A DNA stretch of 32,168 bases from Chloroflexota bacterium (GTDB taxonomy: Bacteria; Chloroflexota; Anaerolineae; UBA4142): NCBI GenBank assembly GCA_016223105.1, contig JACRPR010000230.1, forward strand, positions 1 to 32,168, given 5' to 3'. A model generated the notes under the pieces. It ran no database searches, was not told the origin of the DNA, and was given only the letters and a program-made list of their open reading frames with translations. This document shows positions 16,060 through 22,882 of this stretch, one piece after another; within the stretch, counting starts at the first letter, position 1, and the number at the start of each line of letters is the position of its first letter. The position numbers and the translations under genes were made by a program.

Positions 16060-17241
16060 ATGTCACAACACTCCGGCAAAATTTTGATCGTGGACGACAA
16101 TCACCTCAATCGAATGTTGTTGACGCGCGCGCTCGCGGAACAAGGACACACGAGCGCGTCCGCGGAGCACGGTCAACGCGCGCTCGAAATGTTGCGCGCG
16201 GATTCTTTCGATGTCGTCCTGCTCGATATCGTGATGCCGGAAATGGACGGCTATCAAGTTTTGCAAACACTCAAAGCGGACGCGACCTTGCGCGACATTC
16301 CGGTCATTGTAATTTCCGCGCTCGATGAAATCGAAAGCGCGATTCGCTGTATCGAAATGGGGGCGGAAGATTATTTGCCCAAGCCGTTCAACCCGGTTCT
16401 GCTCCGCGCGCGGCTCGGCGCGTCGCTTGAGAAAAAACGTTTGCGCGATCAAGAGCATTTGTATTTGCAGGGGTTGGAACGCGAACTCGAAATCGGGCGG
16501 CGCATTCAATTTAGTTTTTTGCCGGATGAAATTCCGCAACCACCGGGCTGGGAAATCGCCGCGCGCTTTCAACCGGCGCGCCAGGTTTCCGGCGATCTGT
16601 ACGATGTGTTTCCGATGCGCGATCAACAGCACATCGGCATCGTGATCGCGGATGTGTGCGACAAGGGCGTGGGCGCGGCGTTGTTTATGGCGCTGTTTCG
16701 CACGCTGATTCGCGCGACCGCGAATCTCGATTTTTCAAACGCGCGCCGCGCCGGTGCGCGATTCAATCCGGGGATCGTTTTGAAAAAAGTGATTACGCTA
16801 ACGAACAATTACATCGCGCGCACACACGCGCAAGCGAATATGTTCGCGTCGGTGTTTTTCGCGATTCTCGATCCGGCAACCGGCGCGCTCGCGTACATCA
16901 ACGCGGGACACGAACCGCCGATCATTTTCAACGCGCGCGGCGTGCAAGCGCAACTCACGCGCACGGGGATGGTCGTCGGCTTGATGCCGGATCGTCCGTA
17001 CACGGTGCGCCGCGCGCGACTGAAACCCGGCGACACTCTGCTCGCGTTCACCGATGGCGTTACCGACGCGATGAACGCGCGCGGCGAGACGTTTGATCGC
17101 GAACGCTTGCTCGCGATGCTCACGCCCGCGTCCGCCGCCAATTTGCTCGACGCGATTGAAACGCGCGTGCGCGATCACATCGCGGATGCAAATCAGTTCG
17201 ACGATATTACGATGCTCGCCATGCGGCGCAAGCCCAAATGA
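16060..17241 (+). CDS. Receiver-PP2C phosphatase (RssB/RsbU-like response regulator)
   Basis: A 393-residue protein. The N-terminal receiver (about 5-125) has Asp56 in VVLLDIVMPEMDG, the conserved Ser in IVISALDE and Lys in YLPKPFNP. A coiled linker (about 128-160, HLYLQGLERELEIGRRIQ) leads to a SpoIIE/PP2C phosphatase domain (about 165-390). Its motifs are SGDLYDVF, VIADVCDKGVGAALFMALF, YINAGHEPPI, LLAFTDGVTDAMN and FDDITMLAM. Phosphorylation of the receiver probably switches the phosphatase, which should act on a STAS protein such as that at 7557. It is the last gene of the locus: a strong bidirectional terminator begins at the stop codon. This gives the locus two phosphatase inputs, one through a GAF domain and one through a phosphorelay. 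Confidence 0.95.
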   Translation: MSQHSGKILIVDDNHLNRMLLTRALAEQGHTSASAEHGQRALEMLRADSFDVVLLDIVMPEMDGYQVLQTLKADATLRDIPVIVISALDEIESAIRCIEMGAEDYLPKPFNPVLLRARLGASLEKKRLRDQEHLYLQGLERELEIGRRIQFSFLPDEIPQPPGWEIAARFQPARQVSGDLYDVFPMRDQQHIGIVIADVCDKGVGAALFMALFRTLIRATANLDFSNARRAGARFNPGIVLKKVITLTNNYIARTHAQANMFASVFFAILDPATGALAYINAGHEPPIIFNARGVQAQLTRTGMVVGLMPDRPYTVRRARLKPGDTLLAFTDGVTDAMNARGETFDRERLLAMLTPASAANLLDAIETRVRDHIADANQFDDITMLAMRRKPK

Positions 17242-17281
17242 AAAACCAGGTTTCCCCGAAGGGGAGAAACCTGGTTTTTTT
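17242..17281. terminator. Bidirectional intrinsic terminator
   Basis: AAAACCAGGTTT with CCCC and its exact counterpart GGGG...AAACCTGGTTTT form a stem of about 16 bp with A- and T-runs on both sides. It lies between convergent genes that end at 17241 (plus) and 17280 (minus) and should serve both. Confidence 0.92.
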
Positions 17282-17753
17282 ATTTGGGCTGACTCCGTTT
17301 TGCCAATTCCTCCGCGAACGCTTTGGTGCCGTGCGCGACAAAATGTTTGCCCACCGTGTCAATCAAACGTTGCCCGACGCTTGCAAGCATTCCGCCAACG
17401 TTGCCAATCCCGGTGTACGTGAGCGACGTTTTGCCGTTTTGCTCCGCGAGCGTGAGCGACATTTCGCCGCTCGCCCAATTCGCGCCGCTCTTGCCATCGC
17501 CGCGAAATTTTACCGACTCGGGCGCGCGTTTTTCGACGACGGTGATGGTCGCGATGTACTTGCCCTTGACCATCGCGACGCCAATCGTCGCCGCGCCTTC
17601 GTACCGGTCTTCGGAAATCTGCGCGAGTCGCTCGACAGTGATGCCGGGAATTTTATTCAACAACGCTTCAAGTGTTTCGACCTCGAATAAAAAATTCCAG
17701 ACCTGGTCGCGCGGCGCGTCCACGACAAAATTACCTTCGAGTTTGAGCGGCAT
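17280..17753 (-). CDS. CoxG-like SRPBCC protein
   Basis: A 157-residue protein of the CoxG (carbon monoxide dehydrogenase subunit G) family, with the START-like fold. Evidence is the N-terminus MPLKLEGNFVVDAPRDQVWN, then PGITVERLAQISEDRYEGAA, VKGKYIATITVVEK, ASGEMSLTLAEQNGKTSLTY and a C-terminal amphipathic helix. In CO dehydrogenase operons CoxG helps anchor the enzyme to the membrane, but many family members lie outside such operons. No CoxLMS genes are in the window, so a general lipid- or ligand-binding role is as likely. The ATG follows a strong GGGAGG site. It is the last gene of the minus-strand group, 25 bases after the acyl-CoA synthetase. Confidence 0.88.
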   Translation of the reverse strand: MPLKLEGNFVVDAPRDQVWNFLFEVETLEALLNKIPGITVERLAQISEDRYEGAATIGVAMVKGKYIATITVVEKRAPESVKFRGDGKSGANWASGEMSLTLAEQNGKTSLTYTGIGNVGGMLASVGQRLIDTVGKHFVAHGTKAFAEELAKRSQPK

Positions 17754-17766
17754 TGTTCCTCCCTGC

Positions 17767-17793
17767 GTACGGCAAATTTCAAATTTGCCCTAC
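17767..17793. repeat. Small palindrome covering a gene end
   Basis: GTACGGCAAATTT and AAATTTGCCCTAC surround one base. It includes the stop codon and last four codons (VGQI) of the acyl-CoA synthetase and ends just before the CoxG ribosome binding site. Confidence 0.75.
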
Positions 17794-19287
17794 TAATTTT
17801 TTCTTTTCGATTTTGCCCATCGCGTTGCGCGGCAACGTGTCGAGAAATAAAATCGCGCGCGGCACTTTGTAGCGCGCGAGATGCGCGTTGCAAAACGCGA
17901 TCAACTCGTCCGTCGTCGCGCGGTGTTTGAGCGCGACGAACGCGACCGGGATTTCGCCGAGCGCGGCATCCGGTTTCGCGATCACTGCGGCTTCAAGTAC
18001 GGCGGGATGCGTATGCAACAATTCTTCGACCTCGCGCGGATAGATGTTGTAACCGCCGCTGATGATCAAATCGGATCGGCGACTCAACAACGAAAAATAG
18101 CCGGTGTGCGGATCGCGTTTGCCGAGGTCGCCGGTGCGAAACCAGCGAGTGCTGTCCGCGTCGGCGATGAACGCTTCCACCGTTTTTTCCGGCGCACGCC
18201 AATAGCCGCGGAAGACATTCGAACCGCGCAATAAAATTTCGCCGACCTCACCATCCGGCAACGCGTTGCCGCGCTCGTCCGCGACGCGCGCGCTGACGCC
18301 GGGCAACGGCACACCGACCGTCCCAGGAATCCGCGCACCCGCATACAAATTCGAAATGTTCATCACGGTTTCGGTCATCCCGTACCGTTCGAGAATTTTG
18401 TGTCCGAAAATTTTTTCGAATTGCTCGAACGTCTCGATGCTCAACGGCGCGGAACCGGAAACGAACAATCGCATCTGCGGCAGTTCGACACGCGTCATTC
18501 CGCGTTTCGCGATTTCTTCGAGCAAGCGGACGTACATCGTCGGCACGCCCATAAACAGCGAAATGTTTTCGCGCGCGAGCGCGTCGAAAACCAGGTCGGC
18601 GCGAAACGCGCGATGCAAAGTTGTCGTCGCGCCCACGGTGAGCGCGCCGTGCAGTGCAACGCCGAGCCCGTGCGTGTGAAAGAGCGGCAGAGCGAGCAAC
18701 AATCTATCGTCCGCCGTCATCGCCCACGCGTGCGTCAGCCCGGTAATATTCGCGATAAAATTATCGTGCGCCAACATCGCGCCTTTCGATCGTCCCGTCG
18801 TGCCCGACGTGTACATTATCGCGGCAAGGTCATCGCCATCTACGCGCGCGTCAATCACGTCGGACGATTCGCGCGCGCTGAGCGCGTCGAGTTCTTCCGC
18901 GAGCAAAATCGAAATGGGACGCGAAGCGTGGAGATTAGAAATGAGCGCTTGGATGATGGAGAGTTGATTGCGGTCGGTGAAAAGCGCGCGCGGTTCGGCG
19001 TCGGCGATGATGTGCGAAATTTCCGTATCGCGATATTGCGTGTTCATTGGCACGAGGACGAGACCGAGTTTGAGATTCGCGAGATGCGCGAGAATCAACT
19101 CGACGCGGTTGCCCAGGTAAAACGCGACGCGGTCGCCGCGTTGCAAACCGAGTCGCTGAAACGCGCGCGCGACGCGATTTGATTGCGCGTCCAGTTCGCC
19201 GAACGTGAGCGCGCGGTCTTCAAAGCGAATCGCGATTTTATTCGCGTGCCGCGCAAAGTTGATGCGAAAGAGGTCGGTGAGGTTCAT
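17779..19287 (-). CDS. AMP-forming acyl-CoA synthetase, possibly malonyl-CoA type
   Basis: A 502-residue adenylate-forming enzyme (ANL superfamily). Core motifs are the ATP loop YTSGTTGRSKGAML (about 159-172), FVSGSAPLSIETFEQF, ERYGMTETVMN, WFRTGDLGKRD, SGGYNIYPREVEE and the catalytic-lysine motif LPRNAMGKIEKKK near the end. The overall pattern (RYGMTET, RTGDLG, NIYPREVE) and the length are close to MatB/ACSF3 malonyl- or methylmalonyl-CoA synthetases. Specificity cannot be fixed by eye. It starts behind AAGGAA at good spacing. The final residues VGQI are encoded by a palindromic repeat, but the catalytic lysine precedes it. Its neighbours are AllH (upstream) and CoxG (downstream), which suggests catabolism of a small carboxylic acid. 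Confidence 0.92.
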   Translation of the reverse strand: MNLTDLFRINFARHANKIAIRFEDRALTFGELDAQSNRVARAFQRLGLQRGDRVAFYLGNRVELILAHLANLKLGLVLVPMNTQYRDTEISHIIADAEPRALFTDRNQLSIIQALISNLHASRPISILLAEELDALSARESSDVIDARVDGDDLAAIMYTSGTTGRSKGAMLAHDNFIANITGLTHAWAMTADDRLLLALPLFHTHGLGVALHGALTVGATTTLHRAFRADLVFDALARENISLFMGVPTMYVRLLEEIAKRGMTRVELPQMRLFVSGSAPLSIETFEQFEKIFGHKILERYGMTETVMNISNLYAGARIPGTVGVPLPGVSARVADERGNALPDGEVGEILLRGSNVFRGYWRAPEKTVEAFIADADSTRWFRTGDLGKRDPHTGYFSLLSRRSDLIISGGYNIYPREVEELLHTHPAVLEAAVIAKPDAALGEIPVAFVALKHRATTDELIAFCNAHLARYKVPRAILFLDTLPRNAMGKIEKKKLVGQI

Positions 19288-19330
19288 TCCAGTTCCTTGT
19301 GCGATTGAATGGCGACTTGACGCAAGTAAC

Positions 19331-19389
19331 GGAGTCGCGCGTTTACGCGGTGGCTTGTCTGACCAGCAACCCGCTAAAGCGTCGAATCC
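19331..19389. repeat. Family D palindrome overlapping a gene end
   Basis: GGAGTCGCGCGTTTACGCGG faces CCCGCTAAAGCGTCGAATCC; the arms have diverged, as in the copy inside 3676-3888. It contains the stop and last four codons (DSTL) of the AllH homologue. Confidence 0.8.
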
Positions 19390-20177
19390 AATCCCATTAA
19401 CACGCCGAGCGTGTACGCGTGTCCTGATGTCGCGCCGACGCGCAATAATTTTTGCATCGTAACCGGCGAAAGGTTGGGCAGTTCGTCGAGCAAATTTTTG
19501 AGCGCGCCGAACGCATAACCGCTTAACGCCTCGCGCAAAAATTGTTGGCTCGCGCGCGTTGTGTTTGGCAACACCGGAACGATTGCGCGCGCGAGCGCGC
19601 GGAACGCGGCGCGATCAGCCGCGTCGCCGGTTCGCAAAGTGACGAGTAACGCTTGCGCGAAATCATCGCCGGTCGGCGTCAAGCCGGGACCGCGCCCAAT
19701 CAATCGCGCGAAAATCCCGCGCAAGTGCGCGACATCGCGCTGATGCAAGCCGTCGCGAATCTGTTCCCAGTTTTCCGCGAGCAAATCCCAGAACCCAAGC
19801 GCGTCCGGCAAATCGTGCATTGCCAACGCAATTTCCCACGCGGCAATCACACGTTCGTACTCGTGCAGTGTGCGCGACCTGGGACGCGGATCCCACAGCA
19901 CACGCGCGTCATTGCGCGCGGTGTGCGCGAAGCAATCCCCAATCAGTAACGCGGAGATTGCTTCGTCGCAAAAATCGCTCCTCGCAATGACCGCCCAATC
20001 CGGCAACGCATCCACCATCGCGCGGTACGCGCCGGGATTATCGCGCGTCGTTATCGCCCACAATAATCCATCGCGCGACTCGAATTGAATTGTCGCGTCA
20101 AATCGCGCGAACACACGCGACGCGTGGCGACGCGTGAGCCAGCGCGCGAGGGGGATGCCGAGGGAGAAGATTTTCAT
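19374..20177 (-). CDS. allH: AllH-like oxamate carbamoyltransferase subunit (DUF2877)
   Basis: A 267-residue DUF2877 protein. The family hallmark is GRGPGLTPTGDDF (about 158-170), followed by GATSGHAYTLGVLMG near the C-terminus. In E. coli, AllH (YlbF) works with AllF (FdrA) and AllG (YlbE) to convert oxalurate to oxamate and carbamoyl phosphate in allantoin breakdown. An AllG homologue is encoded upstream at 21578. Two oddities stand out. A degenerate family A palindrome (19908-19991) is translated in frame at about residues 63-90, giving ARSDFCDEAISALLIGDCFA. The last four residues come from a family D palindrome. Both lie outside the conserved motifs, so function may survive. The start is the ATG at 20177; a tandem-repeat palindrome separates it from the cyclase gene. 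Confidence 0.8.
   Translation of the reverse strand: MKIFSLGIPLARWLTRRHASRVFARFDATIQFESRDGLLWAITTRDNPGAYRAMVDALPDWAVIARSDFCDEAISALLIGDCFAHTARNDARVLWDPRPRSRTLHEYERVIAAWEIALAMHDLPDALGFWDLLAENWEQIRDGLHQRDVAHLRGIFARLIGRGPGLTPTGDDFAQALLVTLRTGDAADRAAFRALARAIVPVLPNTTRASQQFLREALSGYAFGALKNLLDELPNLSPVTMQKLLRVGATSGHAYTLGVLMGLDSTL
19908..19991. repeat. Degenerate family A palindrome in frame in allH
   Basis: GTCATTGCGCGCGGTGTGCG leads to CGAAGCAATCCCCAATCAG, and then GGAGATTGCTTCGTCGCA leads to CTCGCAATGAC. The ends and centre match the 1272 and 7096 copies, with an interrupted right arm. Confidence 0.75.
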
Positions 20178-20180
20178 AGG

Positions 20181-20230
20181 TAAATGGTAAGTGGTAATTG
20201 GTAATTACCACTTACCAATTACCATTTACT
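20181..20230. repeat. Palindrome of short tandem units (GGTAATT/GGTAAGT)
   Basis: AAATGGTAAGTGGTAATTGG is mirrored by CCACTTACCAATTACCATTT, with the units in permuted order. It lies between the cyclase and allH genes and leaves no visible RBS for allH except AGG. Confidence 0.8.
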
Positions 20231-20232
20231 AT

Positions 20233-21012
20233 TTACATCCACGCGACACAGCGACAAAACGCCGCTTCGCCGCCTTTGAATTTCCAGGGGAACACGCCGA
20301 GCGTGATGCGTGTGTTGTGCAATTCTTTCAAGCCGATGTCGCCGCCGAGATTTTCGACGTGGATGCAATCGTGCGGAAAGAGCGCGTTGTGTGTGAGTTG
20401 ATACGCGGCTTCGGGAAACAACTCATCCATTTTGTCCACGCCGAATTTTTCTTCGCAGTTGCGGCGAACTTTTTGCCAATGCTCCAATCCGCCCTTGCCG
20501 AGAAAACGACCAATCGGCAAATTCATCGGATGGTCGGTCGAAATCATATCCACACCCCAGATATGGATTTTCTTTTTCAACAACCAATCGCAAATGCTGT
20601 GATGCGGACCGGGATGACGTTGAATATATTTTTCTTCGTCCGCGTCCGGCGCAAAGTACGAGTAATTGCTCCAACCGGTGTAGATGAATAGAATATCACC
20701 TTCGCGCACGTCCGCGCGTTGCTCGATATCTGCCGGCGTAAAAAGCGCGAGGTCATCGCAAAGGTCGGACACATCCACGATGACGCCGGGACCGTAACAC
20801 CATTCAATCGGAATCTGGTCAATCGTTTTGCCTTTCGTGACGAAATGGCGCGGCGCGTCGAGATGCGTGCCCATATGATTCGACGTCATAATGTATTGCG
20901 CGTTGACACCCTGCTCCGCTTTGCGTTTGATGTACTTGACTTCGAACGGCGGATAAAAGGGCCAGAACGATGCGTCCGCGTTCAGGTCTTGGGAGAGATC
21001 GTAGATTTTCAT
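20233..21012 (-). CDS. Cyclase-family metal hydrolase (kynurenine-formamidase-like)
   Basis: A 259-residue member of the putative cyclase family (PF04199), which includes bacterial kynurenine formamidase KynB and related metal-dependent amide/lactone hydrolases. The diagnostic HxGTHxDxPxH metal site is SNHMGTHLDAPRHF (His46, His50, Asp52, His56). Other family features are IYTGWSNYS, WGVDMISTDHP, FPHDCIHVENLGGDIGLKEL and a C-terminal GGEAAFCRCVAWM. It is longer than KynB (about 210). The ATG at 21012 follows a near-perfect AAGGAGG. Its neighbours AllG and AllH suggest it hydrolyses a cyclic amide or an N-carbamoyl/N-formyl compound in that pathway; that is inference. The start codon overlaps the stop of the four-helix-bundle gene. 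Confidence 0.9.
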   Translation of the reverse strand: MKIYDLSQDLNADASFWPFYPPFEVKYIKRKAEQGVNAQYIMTSNHMGTHLDAPRHFVTKGKTIDQIPIEWCYGPGVIVDVSDLCDDLALFTPADIEQRADVREGDILFIYTGWSNYSYFAPDADEEKYIQRHPGPHHSICDWLLKKKIHIWGVDMISTDHPMNLPIGRFLGKGGLEHWQKVRRNCEEKFGVDKMDELFPEAAYQLTHNALFPHDCIHVENLGGDIGLKELHNTRITLGVFPWKFKGGEAAFCRCVAWM

Positions 21013-21554
21013 TTGGTTCCTCCTTGGGGAAAGTGATTTAGAGATTGAGAGAGTGAGAGATTGGTTGGCGAGAGTGATTCGAGCCACGCAAGCTCTTTAG
21101 ATGAAAAAAGATCATCCGAAATTTCCGGCATTAATTCGGTAATATATTCGGCTTGTTTTTCGCGCATCGTTCGCGATGGTGCGGAATTGTCCTGGCGTTG
21201 CACTTTCAAATCTTTCACAAATTGATTTGATCCGATGGCAAGCCCAGTCAATTCTTTGCCGTACTTTTGTGCTTCATCTGTCGGCATCAAATTTCTCTTC
21301 AAAACTCGATTGAGCCAATACTTGGTCTCGAACAAACTACCGCGCGCGTAATACAAAAATTCGATTTTCTGTCCATAATGAAATCGTCCGTACGATTCGG
21401 CAATGTTCGCGCCAATCGAATCCGCCGCGCGCGCCAATTGTTTTCCAACCGTGTCTTTGGCAAATTGATCCCATTTGATCACGCGCGCCCAAATCGAATC
21501 CGAAATTGCCTCGGCAGTTTGCAACGCGCGCAGATCGTCTAGCGTAGTCGCCAT
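21009..21554 (-). CDS. Four-helix-bundle protein (23S rRNA intervening-sequence type)
   Basis: A 181-residue protein whose first about 120 residues match the four-helix-bundle (TIGR02436, S23/IVS protein) family. The matching stretches are WDQFAKDTVGKQLARAADSI, ANIAESYGRF and KIEFLYYARGSLFETKYWL. The family's usual length is about 115-125 residues. Here the tail (about 160-181, LSPTNLSLSQSLNHFPQGGTK) is translated from a tandem repeat and from the ribosome binding site of the next gene, ending in a 4-base overlap with its ATG. Similar tandem repeats in opposite orientation lie on both sides (21041-21064 and 21564-21590). GC is visibly lower than the neighbours. It interrupts a metabolic operon and looks like a recent insertion. 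Function of the family is not established. Confidence 0.85.
   Translation of the reverse strand: MATTLDDLRALQTAEAISDSIWARVIKWDQFAKDTVGKQLARAADSIGANIAESYGRFHYGQKIEFLYYARGSLFETKYWLNRVLKRNLMPTDEAQKYGKELTGLAIGSNQFVKDLKVQRQDNSAPSRTMREKQAEYITELMPEISDDLFSSKELAWLESLSPTNLSLSQSLNHFPQGGTK
21041..21064. repeat. Tandem AGAGATTG-type units, right-hand flank of the inserted gene
   Basis: Units of GAGATTGAGA/GAGTGAGA, ending in GAGATTGG. It is inverted relative to 21564-21590 and lies within the 3' end of the four-helix-bundle gene. Confidence 0.65.
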
Positions 21555-21563
21555 TTGTCCTCC

Positions 21564-21590
21564 AATCTCTCAATCTCTCAATCTCTCATT
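21564..21590. repeat. Tandem AATCTCTC units, other flank of the inserted gene
   Basis: CCAATCTCTC, AATCTCTC and AATCTCTC in a row at a 9-base period. This is the reverse complement pattern of 21041-21064. It covers the last codons of allG and the leader of the four-helix-bundle gene. Confidence 0.7.
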
Positions 21591-22819
21591 CCACTTGCAA
21601 ACGCAACCAACGCATCTTCAAAAACTTGCGCGGGCGGTCTTACCAACCCCGCGCCGATTTGCCCCACGCCCGCGTTTTTGTGCGCGATGCCGGTGTTGAC
21701 GCGCGGCGTGATCTGTTTTTCGACGACCTTGCGAATATCAATCCCGACCGGCGTGCCGCGAAAATCCAAATACGGAATTGTGAAATACTTGTGTTCGGCA
21801 CAAGTGATTTCGTACATTTCGAGCGTCGCGTTGAGCGCGTCTTTCGGTTTGCCGCTGACAAACGTAACAATCGCCGGCGCGTTCGCCATCGCGAATCCGC
21901 CGATGCCGACGGTTTCGGTGATCGTGCTATCGCCAATGTCGCGATTCGCGTCGTCCGCGTTAAAGCCGGGAAAATACAAACCGCGTGGAATATCCGCGCG
22001 CGCGGTGAACCAGCGATTGCCCAAGCCGCTCACGCGAATTCCAAAATCGGTGCCGTTGCGCGCCATCGTCGTAACGATGGTGCTGTCCGCGATGTTGTGC
22101 GCCGCGTCCGCCATTGCTTTGCATCCTGCCATCACCGGGTTGAGCGACGTGAGCGCGGTGTCGCCCATAAATTTTAGAACCTCCGCAAGATCGGAATTGT
22201 TGTGCGCGCTTTTTGCGAGGTGCGGCGCGAGCGCGCGCAAAAATAAAATCGAACCGGCTTTCAAGCGATTGTGTCCCTCGTCGCCCATATGCAACGCTTC
22301 GGCGATCAATGCTTTGAGATCGATCCCGTCGCTCGCGGTGATTGCGTCCGCGAGCAGTGGCGCCATCACATCGTTCATCCAACGCAAACGCGCGAGCACC
22401 TCATCGCTGAACGCGCCGTAGCGCAGAACCTTGCCGTACCCTTCGTTGAGATTCGAGTACGCGCGATTGTTGTGCGTTTTATTTTCGATGATGTACACTT
22501 GCATCGAAGGCGAAATCACGCCCGCCATCGGACCGACCGCGCCGTGATGATGGCACGAATCAAATTCGATCTCACCGCGTTCGATCAGCGCGCGCGCGGA
22601 TATTTCATCGCGCGCGCGTCCTTCAAAAATGAGTGCGCCGATCATCGCGCCGCGCAATGGACCTGACGCGCGCTCCCAGGTGATTGGCGGACCCGCGTGC
22701 AAAAGTAAATTGTCTTTCATTCCTGGGATCACAGCGCGCGCCTTGCCCATTCCGATTAACACCGGGCGCGCTTCGATCATTCGCGTTACAGCTTCGCGAT
22801 TTGCTGATTCGATGTCCAT
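21578..22819 (-). CDS. allG: AllG-like oxamate carbamoyltransferase subunit (DUF1116)
   Basis: A 413-residue DUF1116 protein homologous to E. coli AllG (YlbE). Recognisable stretches are RPVLIGMGKARAVIPGMKDN, LLLHAGPPITWERASGPLRG, IEFDSCHHHGAVGPMAGVIS, NTHNNRA-like KTHNNRAYSNLNEGYGKVLR, TTMARNGTDFGIRVSGLG and WFTARA. A C-terminal part has IPYLDFRGTPVGIDIRKVVE. In E. coli AllG acts with AllF and AllH to form oxamate and carbamoyl phosphate from oxalurate. AllH is encoded in the same group, but no AllF/FdrA or carbamate kinase gene is in the window. The start at 22819 has GGGAGAG upstream, and a TATAAT box lies at 22874-22879, so this is probably the first gene of the operon. Confidence 0.9.
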   Translation of the reverse strand: MDIESANREAVTRMIEARPVLIGMGKARAVIPGMKDNLLLHAGPPITWERASGPLRGAMIGALIFEGRARDEISARALIERGEIEFDSCHHHGAVGPMAGVISPSMQVYIIENKTHNNRAYSNLNEGYGKVLRYGAFSDEVLARLRWMNDVMAPLLADAITASDGIDLKALIAEALHMGDEGHNRLKAGSILFLRALAPHLAKSAHNNSDLAEVLKFMGDTALTSLNPVMAGCKAMADAAHNIADSTIVTTMARNGTDFGIRVSGLGNRWFTARADIPRGLYFPGFNADDANRDIGDSTITETVGIGGFAMANAPAIVTFVSGKPKDALNATLEMYEITCAEHKYFTIPYLDFRGTPVGIDIRKVVEKQITPRVNTGIAHKNAGVGQIGAGLVRPPAQVFEDALVAFASGMRD

Positions 22820-22873
22820 TCGATTACTCTCCCATGCAGCCGGATAGTTTTATCCAAATCGCCTGTCGTGCAA

Positions 22874-22879
22874 ATTATA
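22874..22879 (-). promoter_or_regulatory. Promoter -10 of the allG operon
   Basis: A perfect TATAAT on the minus strand, preceded by an extended TGNNN-type context (TGAATG), about 55 bases before the allG start. The -35 is not recognisable. The box sits just after the stop of the nuclease gene. Confidence 0.55.
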
Positions 22880-22882
22880 CAT

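Noticed and set aside
17280-17753. Evidence for aerobic CO oxidation
   Set aside because: Only a CoxG-like protein is present; no CoxL, CoxM or CoxS is in the window, and this family occurs widely outside CO dehydrogenase operons.
21041-21590. CRISPR array from the tandem AATCTCTC units
   Set aside because: Units are 8-9 bases with no spacers; no cas genes are near.
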